Below, in pieces: positions 47,501 through 57,427 of a stretch of DNA of 64,000 bases. Every line of letters begins with the position of its first letter. The first letter of the stretch is position 1. The position numbers were made by a program, and so were the translations under genes. A model generated the notes under the pieces. That model was given only the letters and a program-made list of their open reading frames with translations, did no database searches and was not told the DNA's origin. Source of the DNA: Glandiceps talaboti (lineage: Eukaryota > Hemichordata > Enteropneusta > Spengelidae); assembly GCF_964340395.1 (NCBI RefSeq), contig NC_135553.1, positions 8,364,001-8,428,000 on the forward strand. The letters run 5' to 3'.

Positions 47501-49870
47501 GATAGTGTCATAAAGGCCTATGATTCAATCCCAGGTTCTCGCATTAGTGTTTATCTTATCAGTGGAGCCATGAGGATTACATAGGATCATTCTTTTGTTC
47601 TGGACCTTTTCTATAGCTCTGCCAGACAACTATCATTCACACCTAAATGCTAATCCTTATTTTGAGATGAATCGAATGCATTGCGTAGAATTGAACTTTT
47701 TGAAAGTTTCAATGTGATACACTTTGTTAAACTAACTTGCATTCAGGATTATCAAATGTCAACCTTGTGCAGTCACTTCATGCAGCTGTAAATGTATTCA
47801 TGTGAAAATGATGTTGATTTTAAAATATAGAGACTGCAGTTCAAGACTGCCAATGATCATATCAATATATTTATAAAATATTCCCTTCACAGTCTGTCCA
47901 CTAAATGTCTGCCTTGAATTAAAAATATGACTTTTAAGTACAAGTCTTATGGCTTCAACAGCAAATTGATTTAATCTCTTCCATAGATCAAATGATACGA
48001 GTTTCTGTTGTAGCTGATTAACATTCGTGAATTCTTACTATTGCCTTTTCTAGATCCTGTTGAGAATGTAGCTATGTACGGTAGTAATACAGTAACTGTT
48101 GGACATGATTCCAACTACACAATGACATGTACTGGAAGGTAAGTCTGTGTAAATCACCTGCTAAAGACACTGTATGGCTACTGACTTTACCTAAACAGTC
48201 AGAATTACTAAATTGTTCACAATTCTCCTACACTGTCTTACAGTAAGCAGCGCCCTCTGGTGGTGGATGTTGCAAATCTGTGATAGCTTCTTCTTTATTT
48301 GACAACATGAACAGTGACATTTCAATTTCTGTGTTGTTGTTATGATGTTTGTCCAAGTGCAAATGAACATATACCTACTGGTTGATCACACAGTTTGTGT
48401 GGAGCACTAAAATCTCAGCTGAACTACTCTAGCAATCCATTGTTATTGTTAGCTGGATGATTGAAAAATTGACATTTGGTTTTCATTCCAAAGAACAAAA
48501 AGTAGAGTACACGTCAAAAGTACCACTTTATATTTTCTAACGTCTACCACTAGGTGGCGCTGGTCATCAAAATGTCAAATTCATCCAAATGCCAGATATA
48601 GTTTATAAGTTACACATAGATGTACAACTAGAAAGTATGTTATTGATTATTGTAATTTTATTTATTTCCAAAATTTGTTGTTTGTTTATCGTGAATATTC
48701 AACTGCCAGTCTTTAACAAATATACACGTATGGCAGTGCAGTATTGGTATCGGTATCTGTATTTGAAGTTCCAGTGACACCATGTTCAGATAGTCAAAGT
48801 TGTTATTCAGGCCTAAAGAGGGTGCTCTTTCCAAAATCCCAAATGCTGTCGTTGCCAAATAAAAATGCAAAATGTGCAGTATACTTACAGATATATGGTG
48901 TCTTTTTTCTACTAGTATGCCTGTCACTATGTGTTGGTATCTTAATCTTGATGGGAGCTGTGAAGTCGGAATCAATCAAACTTTCACCGATGTTTGCCAA
49001 GAGGTTGTCCTTAAAAAGACGTGCCAACTCAATCTGGTACATTACTTCAATTCTACCGGACAGATGTGTCTGACTGTCATTGCATATAATGATATCAGTT
49101 TGGATGTAGCTTCTCTGGACATCAAAGTCAACAAGCCTGGTAGGTGTATAGATCATGTTATTCATCACTGTGAAATACACGAACATATAGTAGAGTTTTG
49201 TAATGTTGTAAGTTTATACTTGTTCTAAGTTCCAATAATGCAAAAATAGCAGAAATAACACATTTTGTCATCATGACAAAATTGCATATATTATACAGTA
49301 TTTTTCCAAGAATCATGCTTTTCACAAGAGAGCTCAGTGACCAAGAACGCTTGAAAATGAAAGGGTAAGTCCAACAACATTTTCAGATCAACTGGAATTT
49401 GGCAGAGCAACTTAGATGCAAAAATTAATAGGACAAAATATGTTTTTGAATAATCACACTGCTGTGATCTTCATTGATACATTACTGCAGTGTGACTACA
49501 TGTAGATCAGCACAAATGTATGAAAACTGATCTTAAAAACTTCTCTACATCTCTGTTTTACTTTACAGCACCAGGGCCATCACCAGCCGTAACTGCATCA
49601 ATGACATCACTTGCTGCCCTAACAGCCATAGGTGGTATTCTTGTTGCTATATTTGCAGTACATCAACTCCTACGTGCTCGTAGAATGCACCGAGTTGAAG
49701 TGGCAGATTTTGACTTCATTAGAAGTTACAAGAGGAAAGAAAAAAGTCAAAGACCCATGTTTCCAGTATTCAGTTTCCAATCTAAAAAGACTGAGAAAAA
49801 ACCACTGATGAATGAGTTTGGAACAAGTGCACCCAAACACAAGTACTCGTCATTTCAAGAGATATTATAG
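37782..49870 (+). CDS. TMEM130: TMEM130-like PKD-domain membrane glycoprotein (7 exons)
   Basis: Exons: 37782-37863, 41807-42133, 45462-45646, 46893-47025, 48054-48138, 48916-49139, 49569-49870. They give 445 codons plus stop (human TMEM130 is about 435), with phases 1,1,0,1,2,1 all continuous. Exon 1 is a signal peptide (RIFLPTLVLLNSTFS). Residues 33-50 carry the family phrase NDGPTIADAITTFYAALV. Exon 3 matches human TMEM130 closely: EFMNGELNAVQQN, then YDPSHYFNASTMLFMWDFGN, the PKD core (WDFGN at 186-190). Exon 6 holds the Cys-rich module shared by PMEL, GPNMB and TMEM130: MCWYLNLDGSCEV, CQEVVLKKTCQL, STGQMCLTVIAYN. A transmembrane helix lies at 359-380, with a basic cytoplasmic tail that includes VEVADFDF. 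Function of the vertebrate protein is poorly known. Orthology to TMEM130 rather than PMEL/GPNMB is inferred from the size and exon 3 match. Confidence 0.9.
38633..38958. mobile_element. MITE-like element with perfect 23-bp terminal inverted repeats
   Basis: The left end 38633-38655 begins GGGTAGTAAAGACAAAGGG, and the right end 38936-38958 is its exact reverse complement. The 326-bp unit is non-coding and lies in TMEM130 intron 1. No clear target-site duplication. Confidence 0.7.
39033..39120. repeat. Palindrome cluster with a perfect 38-bp palindrome
   Basis: The arms CATGGAAGTATAACCCACAT and their complement form a perfect palindrome at 39083-39120. An imperfect copy of the same palindrome sits at about 39033-39064. 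Confidence 0.9.
39733..40710 (+). CDS. LINE ORF1 protein fragment with N-terminal 2A peptide
   Basis: A 325-codon open frame in TMEM130 intron 1. Start is either 39733 or, more likely, the Met at residue 29 (39817), because the family has a short hydrophobic leader. Residues 29-65 end in LIAGDVESNPGP, a perfect 2A (StopGo) motif at 39904-39927, where ribosomes skip a peptide bond between Gly and Pro. Residues 75-165 are a predicted coiled coil (KLDKIISESEYVHEKLDQL and following heptads). Residues 167-245 resemble the RRM-like core of non-LTR ORF1 proteins (GRRNNLIFYGI, then ELERAHRI, then KPVIAMFTRFKDKSRVL). The last ~45 residues look like flanking sequence, so the copy appears cut at its 3' side, and no ORF2 follows. 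2A motifs at the ORF1 N-terminus are known in APE-type LINEs of several marine invertebrates. Confidence 0.88.
   Translation: MGISTFQYRAKIGAFRGGDPARLRKPFKMATLVIPLLNCHTSLSIKLCLVCLVLIAGDVESNPGPPKLRSTDPVTKEDITGINAKLDKIISESEYVHEKLDQLQTRMDCIEDDMVELRDNLQSNTAKLADVESNNEAIQEIKSVLDKLRKDNNDLRRANDDLENRGRRNNLIFYGIRQENAAESWSASEAKVKSVLSNELGISEEIELERAHRITNAREVHGMKPVIAMFTRFKDKSRVLAAATKLKGTNISIGEDFSKRIRAIRSIKTYTGKVDFVPICKSTNSSVFTTLDQVQCEFSLAWHYVSDLAFTILTTLNNHDCDPVN
41556..41630. repeat. (CATA)n microsatellite
   Basis: About 19 uninterrupted CATA units, 175 bp upstream of TMEM130 exon 2. Confidence 0.95.
42134..45461. other. TMEM130 intron 2
   Basis: Non-coding. 44290-44600 looks like the AT-tailed end of an interspersed repeat (a T-rich tract, then TTAAGCACTGTTCTCCCAAT and a GTTCCATAGAACAGCACCAC phrase) that I could not assign to a family. 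Nothing else was recognised. Confidence 0.4.
45917..46439. mobile_element. Nested fold-back elements in TMEM130 intron 3
   Basis: The outer element has ends ATAAACTGGCACTCCCA (45917) and the near complement TGGGAGTTTCAGTTTAT (ending 46439). Its body is made of repeated CTGGTCTCAG / AACTGGGAC phrases. Inside it, 46073-46387 is a second fold-back whose ends are CTAGACGCTCTCACAGCCCT and the complement of CTAGACTCTCTCACAGTCCT. The inner arms stay alignable over about 130 bp (GCCCTCATCGA, CCTTGTACTGTG) with one ~45-bp insertion in the right arm. Neither encodes protein. Confidence 0.75.
47026..48053. other. TMEM130 intron 4, nothing recognised
   Basis: AT-rich non-coding sequence with no repeat or domain that I can identify. 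Confidence 0.5.
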
Positions 49871-50043
49871 AAGACAAGTTCATCAATGCAATAATTTGAT
49901 AAAGTCTAAAATATATATATACGAACATAATCCAGATGAGGTAAATACCAGTGAACTATGGAAATTGGTATTAATACAATTGGTGATATCAAATTCTGCT
50001 TTGCCGGTTTCTGAGTCACGTTTTGATCCTCACACCAATTTTT

Positions 50044-51119
50044 TAGTCCCTGCGGACGAAGTCCGGAACGGGGACTTATGGATTGGGTTCCGTCTGTCCG
50101 TCCGTCCGTCCGTCCGTCCGTCCGCAGCCGTTTCTTGGAGATGCCTGTACCGATTTTTTTCAAACTTGGTACAGGGGCAACATGCTATGGCATACATATG
50201 CACGTCAATTTGTTTTATGATACGATCCAATATGGCCGCCTAGCAGCCATTTTGTTTGTGAATTTTCCCTGTCTAAAGCCATAACTCAGACATGCTTGAA
50301 CAAATCTCATTCAGAGTTGGTATTAGGACAGTGTTCTATGGCATATATGTGCATATTCATTGTTGTCATGATACGATCCAATATGGCCGCCTGGCAGCCA
50401 TTTTGTTTGTGAATTTTCATGTCCAAAGCCATAACTTAGACATGCTTGAACAGATCTCATTCAAAGTTGGTATTAGGACAGTGTTCTATGACATACATGT
50501 GCATATCCATTTTCATTGTGATACGATCCAATATGGCTGCCTGGCAGCCATTTTGTTTGCAAATTTTCCATGTCCAAAGCCATAACTCAGACATGCTTGA
50601 ACAGATCTCATTCAAAGTTGGTATTAGGACAGTGTTCTATGACATACATGTGCATATCCATTTTCATTGTGATACGATCCAATATGGCTGCCTGGCAGCC
50701 ATTTTGTTTGCAAATTTTCCATGTCCAAAGCCATAACTCAGACATGCTTGAACAGATCTCATTCGAAGTTGGTATTAGGACAGTGTTCTATGACATACAT
50801 GTGCATATCCATTTTCGTCATGATACGATCCAATATGGCTGCCTGGCAGCCATTTTGTTTGTGAATTTTTCATGTCCAAAGCCATAACTCAGACATGCTT
50901 GAACAGATCTCATTCAGAGTTGGTATTAGGACAGTGTTCTATGACATACATTTGCATATCCATTTTCATATTGATATGATCCCCCATACCCGACCAATCC
51001 ATGTTCCATGTCCGAAAAGCAGACACAACATATCTAAGTCTGTTTGATTTAGGTTCACAAGTGTTGTTGCGTGATCAGAGTAGTGCTAATTCCTTAAAAC
51101 CCAATCATAGCGGGGACTA
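50044..51119 (-). mobile_element. Pearl-like (Helentron-type, non-autonomous) element with 150-bp core repeats
   Basis: On the plus strand, from left: TAGTCCCTGCGGAC, a hairpin (CGGAC-GAA-GTCCG within GTCCC...GGGAC), GGACTTATGGATTGGGTTCC, a (GTCC)n microsatellite, one partial and then about four and a half tandem ~150-bp units (period marked by ATAACTCAGACATGCTTGAA at 50281, 50431, 50582, 50733 and 50884), and at the right edge GCGGGGACTA, the inverse of the left edge. Read on the minus strand this is the layout described for oyster Pearl elements: core repeats, then an ACGG tetranucleotide array, then a short hairpin-bearing tail. Because the period is close to a multiple of three it yields several spurious ~100-residue frames. 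Confidence 0.72.
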
Positions 51120-52483
51120 TGTCATTCTCAATGGCTTGTTAACTGTGTTTTTAATGTGAGTGCATAAACTGTGAGACACTCCTACCAAAATTAGACACTC
51201 TTACATTTACACGCTCAAGTATTTTAGAGATCTATCGCGGAAGAACTGAAATCCAACTGGAAATATGGAAATCCATGAGAATAAATTACAACAATGTACA
51301 CAAACACGATGAAAGTAAAAATGAAAGTACATGTGCATGCACCGGTAAATTCTATTCCATATAAATACTTTATGCCAGTGTCTTGCACAATTTTAATGAA
51401 TACTTTTAAAATATTGATATTTTTTCACTTTTCAACTTTTACCGTCATGAATTGTTAAAACTATAAATGTAATGATAATAACAGAATTAGAGATTTGCCA
51501 AGTACTGATGAAATATGAAGGTATTAGTTGCCGTGCCAGTCTGAGATGTATATTTTTATATACAATCCTAACTATTTCTCAAATGAATTGTATATATAAT
51601 TTTAATGGGAAATTCAGTTAGTTTTAAATAATGATCATGCTTTCATATAATAATATCTATGAAAATGTACTCAAAATTACTATTAATGTTCTTTAGAAAA
51701 TGTTGATAGAGCCTTGGAAATTTGCAAAACATGTTGTTAGATGTATTAGTTCGTAAAATTTTTAAGAATCTTAGAGTGATATGTAGTACTCTGTATAAAG
51801 CTTTGTATATAGTACTTTGGTCATGTATTATCACTGGCAGAAGACAGCATCAAATGCAATGTACTAAACCCATAGCAAAGGATCTACAATTTATAAGCCC
51901 AGTAACCATTGGGCTAATAGCCCATAGGCTTGGCTACCTAACTTAACAATGTAAATCATTAAGCCAGTATGTCAAGGTAGATAGCCAAGTCTCTAGACTA
52001 TTGAGTTACGTTAATAATAATCTTGTCCATTATGGAGAGACGTAACATTTCCTACCACACCCTTCTTTAATGTAGCAGCTATTTAAAACAAAAAAGAGAT
52101 AATAGATTTAAAAATTGAACAAAAGCTTCGCAACCTTAAAATATCTCAGATTCATAACCTTATATGGTGTGGAGTAGTATCTCTTCAGTGCAGACGAACA
52201 AACAATTGTCTATGAATTTTAGAGAATCAGACTTTAATCCTGAAACCACTTTTATCATTCCAAGTAACAGCAGCACAGCAAATGCACATTTTATCTGTGA
52301 TATTTGAATATGCCATACATGTTTATACATTTATCAGGTCGCCACTTTTTATATACAAGTTACACATTTAAAGAAAACTCTTAACCAGGAATATTGTGAG
52401 TTCCTGGACAGTGTCTGTGTAATATCCAGTTTCTTAATTGTCTTGTTATGTGTAAAGGTTTTAGTCTCCCAAAGCAGAGAGGG

Positions 52484-52930
52484 GATTATTACAATGGGCT
52501 CTGTCCATCCATCCATCTGTCTGTTCATCCGTAGTACATCATTTCTGGTAGGATAGAGGTTGCAATGTGAGTGCTTTAATCCTGTACGCTTAGAAAGGCT
52601 GCAATGGATTGTATGTTCCCTAGGGAGTTGAGGAAGTATAAAGGGCTGTTGTGCCGTTATAGATCTGAGCCAGGGGTAATAGTTGTAAAGTGCTTTGAGC
52701 ACCCAGACTAGGTGGTAAAGCGCTATATAAAACCAACATTATTATTATTATTGTTATTTCTCAGATATGCAATATCTTATTTTTTTCAAATCCGGCACAA
52801 AGGTGACGTGTCATATGGGACATATGTGTGTCATTTTGTTTCATTACATATGCAAATTAGACTGAATGGCAGCCATATTTATACTTAAAAATCAATATTT
52901 ACTGCATAACTCAAAATCTGTATTACATAG
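52484..52930 (-). mobile_element. Pearl-like copy split by a SINE
   Basis: The left part (52484-52548) reads GATTATTACAATGGGCTCTG followed by CCATCCATCC. The right part (about 52758-52930) reads GGCACAAAGGTGACGTGTCA, CATATGCAAATTAGACTGAA and GGCAGCCATATT. These are consecutive parts of the repeat seen at 10.7-11.07 kb (inverted), so the segment between them is an insertion. Confidence 0.6.
52549..52757 (+). mobile_element. SINE/L2-type retroelement copy with (ATT)n tail
   Basis: The 3' part carries the widespread L2/SINE tail signature: GTAAAGTGCTTTGAGCACCC, then GGTAAAGCGCTATATAAAA and an ATT trinucleotide tail. A possible short duplication ATTTCT flanks it (about 52543 and 52758). The 5' head was not matched to a tRNA. 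Confidence 0.6.
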
Positions 52931-54063
52931 AAGTATGTATTTGAGAGGGCTGTGTCTTCTACAAAGACTTGTCTCTTTTGACTTGTTTTGACAAGTGATG
53001 ATAATATACGGAATAGTTGTGGGTACAGTACTGTTAAGTTATACAGAAACACTTTTTTAAAATGGAAACAGGTGTATCACTCTGTACTGTAGGATACTAA
53101 ATGATACACCTGATTTTAAATGTACCATATTACATTGTTAGTGATAAGCTATTGACATATATTACTAGTGCATGTAGTTCAACATAAGTATGTTCAAAGG
53201 CACGGGGATGTTTTATTTGACATGTTATACAGTTTTAGAATACAAACATTGCTAATCTTCCTGTAAGATGTGCATGAACCGATAAGAAAAATGTTAGCTG
53301 GAGGATTGATTCCTCACTTTTCTACACTACCACTTAATGGTCTGTCTGTGGGCTTGATATGTGCATACAGCGAGATTAGTAATAAGTGTATTGAAATGGT
53401 GCAATAATTGTATCTACACAATAGATGCGAATGTATGTGTTCAGAAATTTTCACTGGTACTTTTTGTAATTTTGTACAGGTACAACAGTGCTTGTGAAAT
53501 GAATGACATTGGAAATTTCGTGTCGACGGTGTATGGGTGATATTGTAGTTTGTTTATACAACATATGCAAGCAGTAGCATATGCACCTTATAGTATATGG
53601 TTTATCAAGCGATGTCAACCTACCGAATTCTTGTAATATTCTGTAAAACTTGATTCTTTTTCTTGCATAGAAAAACTGACAGGACACATGAAAAGAAATC
53701 CTTTTAGATTGTGATTTGACTATTGTGAATTAAGTGGTTGCATTATATGTTTATGGAGGTGACAGAGAAAACATTTGTAAGAATGAAAGTTATGTCAAAA
53801 CATTGGTTTAACTAAAGTATGAACAACGACAATATCAAATCTGTACCATTGCTGAATGTAACAATAGGAAATACAGGTAACACAGTGTTTTGCATAAGAT
53901 AGACTAAAAATGTACATAACTCACAATTTTCAGGTCTTTTCATATTGTTAATGTTGTCAATGTCACTTTCAGGTTTTACAAAGTTTTATCAATTTCACAA
54001 TCGTGTGTTTTCTTCAAAATTACCATTGAAGAGAACAGTAGAATGAAACTATGGTCAGTAGTT

Positions 54064-54110
54064 ATATATGTATGTACGTACGTATGTATGTATGTATGTA
54101 TGTATGTATG

Positions 54111-54149
<39 letters not shown>

Positions 54150-54220
54150 ACGTACGTACGTACGTACGTACGTACGTATGTATGTATGTGTATGTATGTA
54201 TGTATGTATGTGTGTGTGTG

Positions 54221-54252
<32 letters not shown>

Positions 54253-54262
54253 TGTATGTATG
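54064..54262. repeat. (TGTA)n/(TG)n/(CGTA)n compound microsatellite
   Basis: About 200 bp of TGTA, TG, CGTA and TATG units. The many frames here are repeat translations. Confidence 0.95.
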
Positions 54263-54931
54263 TGCTGATAACATGAAAGAGATGATATATCATCATCCTT
54301 ACATACAGGTACAATTGTTCATCTATTCTCTTCCTGGTCTTTTTATTCACACAAATTTTAACCACATGAGTTAAAAATAGATGTATCATTTATATATTGT
54401 GACACCCTTTTGTTAATTGTTATTTTCTACTTTCCTATTTTTTACCCAAGAACCTTTTGAATATTTGGTGCTGTTATTTGTTAAGCTACTGCAACACATT
54501 TACATGGAAAATGAAATGACATTATAATCAAGAGATTTGTAAACTTTTTTCAGAAGATTGTCACTTTTAATCAGTACATCAGTCCTTTGTTTAGATATAG
54601 TCACTTAATATAGATGTAGCTTTTTTAAAATCTATATACCTTCATGGTCACATCATGTCAGACCCGTAATTCAATGTTACATCTGAATAAATGTATTGAC
54701 TATATATATATGAATTGGTGGTTGTCTGGGATGCAGTATATCCATGCCTTTTTTAGCATCTAAACTTTCAAAAGTTATTCTTCGACCCTCCCCCTCCATT
54801 TGTTAGTTTGTAAGTAAAATTCACTGTGTGCATTGTGTCGCTGTAGGTTTTTGAGTGTGATTTGAAAATATGATGTCATTTAATATGGAGAACAAGGAAG
54901 TGTACACTTTGTCCATGTCGCTCTCCATATC

Positions 54932-55032
<101 letters not shown>

Positions 55033-56780
55033 AGGGTAGAAGAAAATCAAGTAGGGTTTTTCGTCTCTACAAGCCTGTTTCGTGAGTAAATCACTCGTCA
55101 GGAGATGCTGATGCGTGAATATAAATGAAGCCGACAATAACGATTTACCAGATTGCTGGCGACTATAATAGGGGTTAAAAATTGTGTAGTGCGAAAACAT
55201 AAAGCAGTGAAATGGTTGACAGAGCTAATGAAATGGGTTAGTTCAGACCATAAGATTAATCCTCTGTATACCCATGACTCTACTAATAATGTTAACATCT
55301 GAGATTGAAACACTTGCCTTTTATCAGAGTTCAGTACAGTAACTACTAGTAGTTGTTTGTACCAGAAGGTTTTGTTCTCGGACATCGGGGTCGGGAATAG
55401 GTCAAAGAAAACGTATTATCGGTCGATTGAACATGTCGGGTCTGATGATGACACGTATATATTTGTCTAAACTTCGGTTGGTTGTCGGTGTCCAAAGGAA
55501 GGCGCGAAAAGCACAAGAATATTTCTTGTTGCGTTGAAATTGAGTAAACAAAATTCTCCTAGTTCTTTGTTGTCTATAAAATCCTTTCTACACACAGCTG
55601 GTCAAAGACTTCTATATTTAAAATGTTTTGAAATCTCAGACTGTTGTTCCGATTAGATGGTCCTTTAAGTTGTCAGAAGTGGCCCCTTTTAACAAATTCC
55701 TCACGCTTGAAGTGACACTTTGTCAGGGTGCACTATTCATCTGGAGGTCAGCAAGTCGTACCAGTACACAGTACTGAGTACACACTATTAACACCATTCC
55801 AGCGAATGATATTTAAAGTCAAAATTTGATTTCACTCTGGTATATATACCGATATCTTTCTAGACCCGGTCCAGTTAAGGTAAGGTTAAAGTATATATAG
55901 TTCGAAGATCCATACTGCAAAGTCGCACCGTTGTACGCTATCAATCCAGAGCCTGACACCGTTCCATATATGGTACGAATGGGGAAAGGTAACATCCCAT
56001 GAGTGCAGTTTGAACCCAGAATGCATGATATACACACTTATAAACGCGATCGTCAACATACGTATTCTACCTCGCAAATTCCCTGACTGGTCAATCATTT
56101 TACCCGATAAGATATACAAGAGGTGAAACTCGAAGAATGGTGTGGGTTTTTTTATCTTGCTATTTTCCTTCAAAAACTTGCTGAGATAAAATATGTACGG
56201 TCACTTATGATAAGTAACTGACGTTTCGGGAGTAACTCTTCTATGAGCTAAAGCCTAACACTGTTGAAATTGTTGGAAATCTATGATGTTAACACTTACT
56301 GTTTTCCTTACTCAGCTCGTTAAGCAATTCATTGCAAGTTCGTGTACGAGCTGCACCCAGAAGTTGCTAGCCTTGTCGCACAGGACTCGTGCGTCGTCCA
56401 ATGTACATTGGCCTGCATAACTTGACTTTACATGAGTGAACATTAACGTGTACGTCGACCCCTAAGTAACTTGTATTGACCCCTTCTGAATATATGCTAT
56501 GGTACTAAGTTCCGGATTTTAGGTACATTTATAAATTGTAATATTAATATGTTACCTGTCGACTCTGTTATTAGGTTGAGTTGTGACAGAAAAACGATTT
56601 TCTCCCCTTTTCTGATCGTTGACACACTTTGCCCCAATTTTTCGACATTCTTTCCTCATTTGTGGGAGAAGTATTATAATATTACAGTGAAAGCCTTGTG
56701 GCGATCGTTTCTCGGAGTATATATTTATAGAGATACGAGGCAAAGTTCATATCGATGTAAAATGTAGGTAAAGTAAAAGT

Positions 56781-57183
56781 GTGACCCTAAAACGAATGAC
56801 AACTCGAATGACAGAAAACGAATGACAGCATTTACAGTATGTAAACAGTGGAACGACACCCTTTTCTACTTTGAGTTAGTTGAATGACAAGTGGCGATTG
56901 TCATTCACTTGTTTAACAGTTTAGAGGGTGTCATTTAACTAACTGAATGTAGAAAAGGGTGTCATTCCACTGTTTATATACTGGAAATGCTGTCATCCCA
57001 GTTTCAGAGCATTGAAAATGCTGTCATTCCGCTTATGCTATAGAGTGGCGGATGTCATTCCACCAGTGTAGAGCCTGGTGTCATTCAACTGACTGAATGT
57101 AGAAAGGGGGTGTCACTGTTTACCTATCGTAAATGCCGTCATTCGTGTTCTGTCATTCGGGTTGTCATTTGTTTTAGGGTCAC
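56781..57183. mobile_element. Fold-back element made of repeated TGTCATTC words
   Basis: The ends GTGACCCTAAAACGAATGAC and the complement of GTGACCCTAAAACAAATGAC begin inverted repeats of about 90 bp. The word GAATGACA/TGTCATTC or a one-base variant occurs about 16 times in the 403 bp, pointing one way in the left arm and the other way in the rest. Non-coding. It ends about 245 bp upstream of the acyl-CoA synthetase ATG. Confidence 0.85.
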
Positions 57184-57427
57184 CCTGTAAAACTACAGCG
57201 CACACCAGTTTCACACTTAAGTTTACAGTTACTGTAAACAGTTTTTCCTTACCTGTAAATTTTGCACAAAGTACAGCTAAAAACAAATATTCTTCTTGCT
57301 AGCTCTTTCTCTTCAGTTTCTCTGATATAAAAAATATTTCCTGTAGGCTTATGGGCGTATGTCTCATATTCATATAGTTTCTTAATTTTACTCTTGTTTT
57401 CAATATATCCACAGTTACTACGACACA

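Noticed and set aside
48658-49186. Minus-strand frames of 105 and 127 codons
   Set aside because: Antisense shadows of TMEM130 exon 6 and its flanks.
49812-50887. Overlapping ~100-residue frames with repeated DMLEQISFKVGIRTVFYDIH
   Set aside because: They come from the ~150-bp tandem core of the Pearl-like element. The period near a multiple of three keeps the frames open; there is no domain and the reading frame shifts between units.
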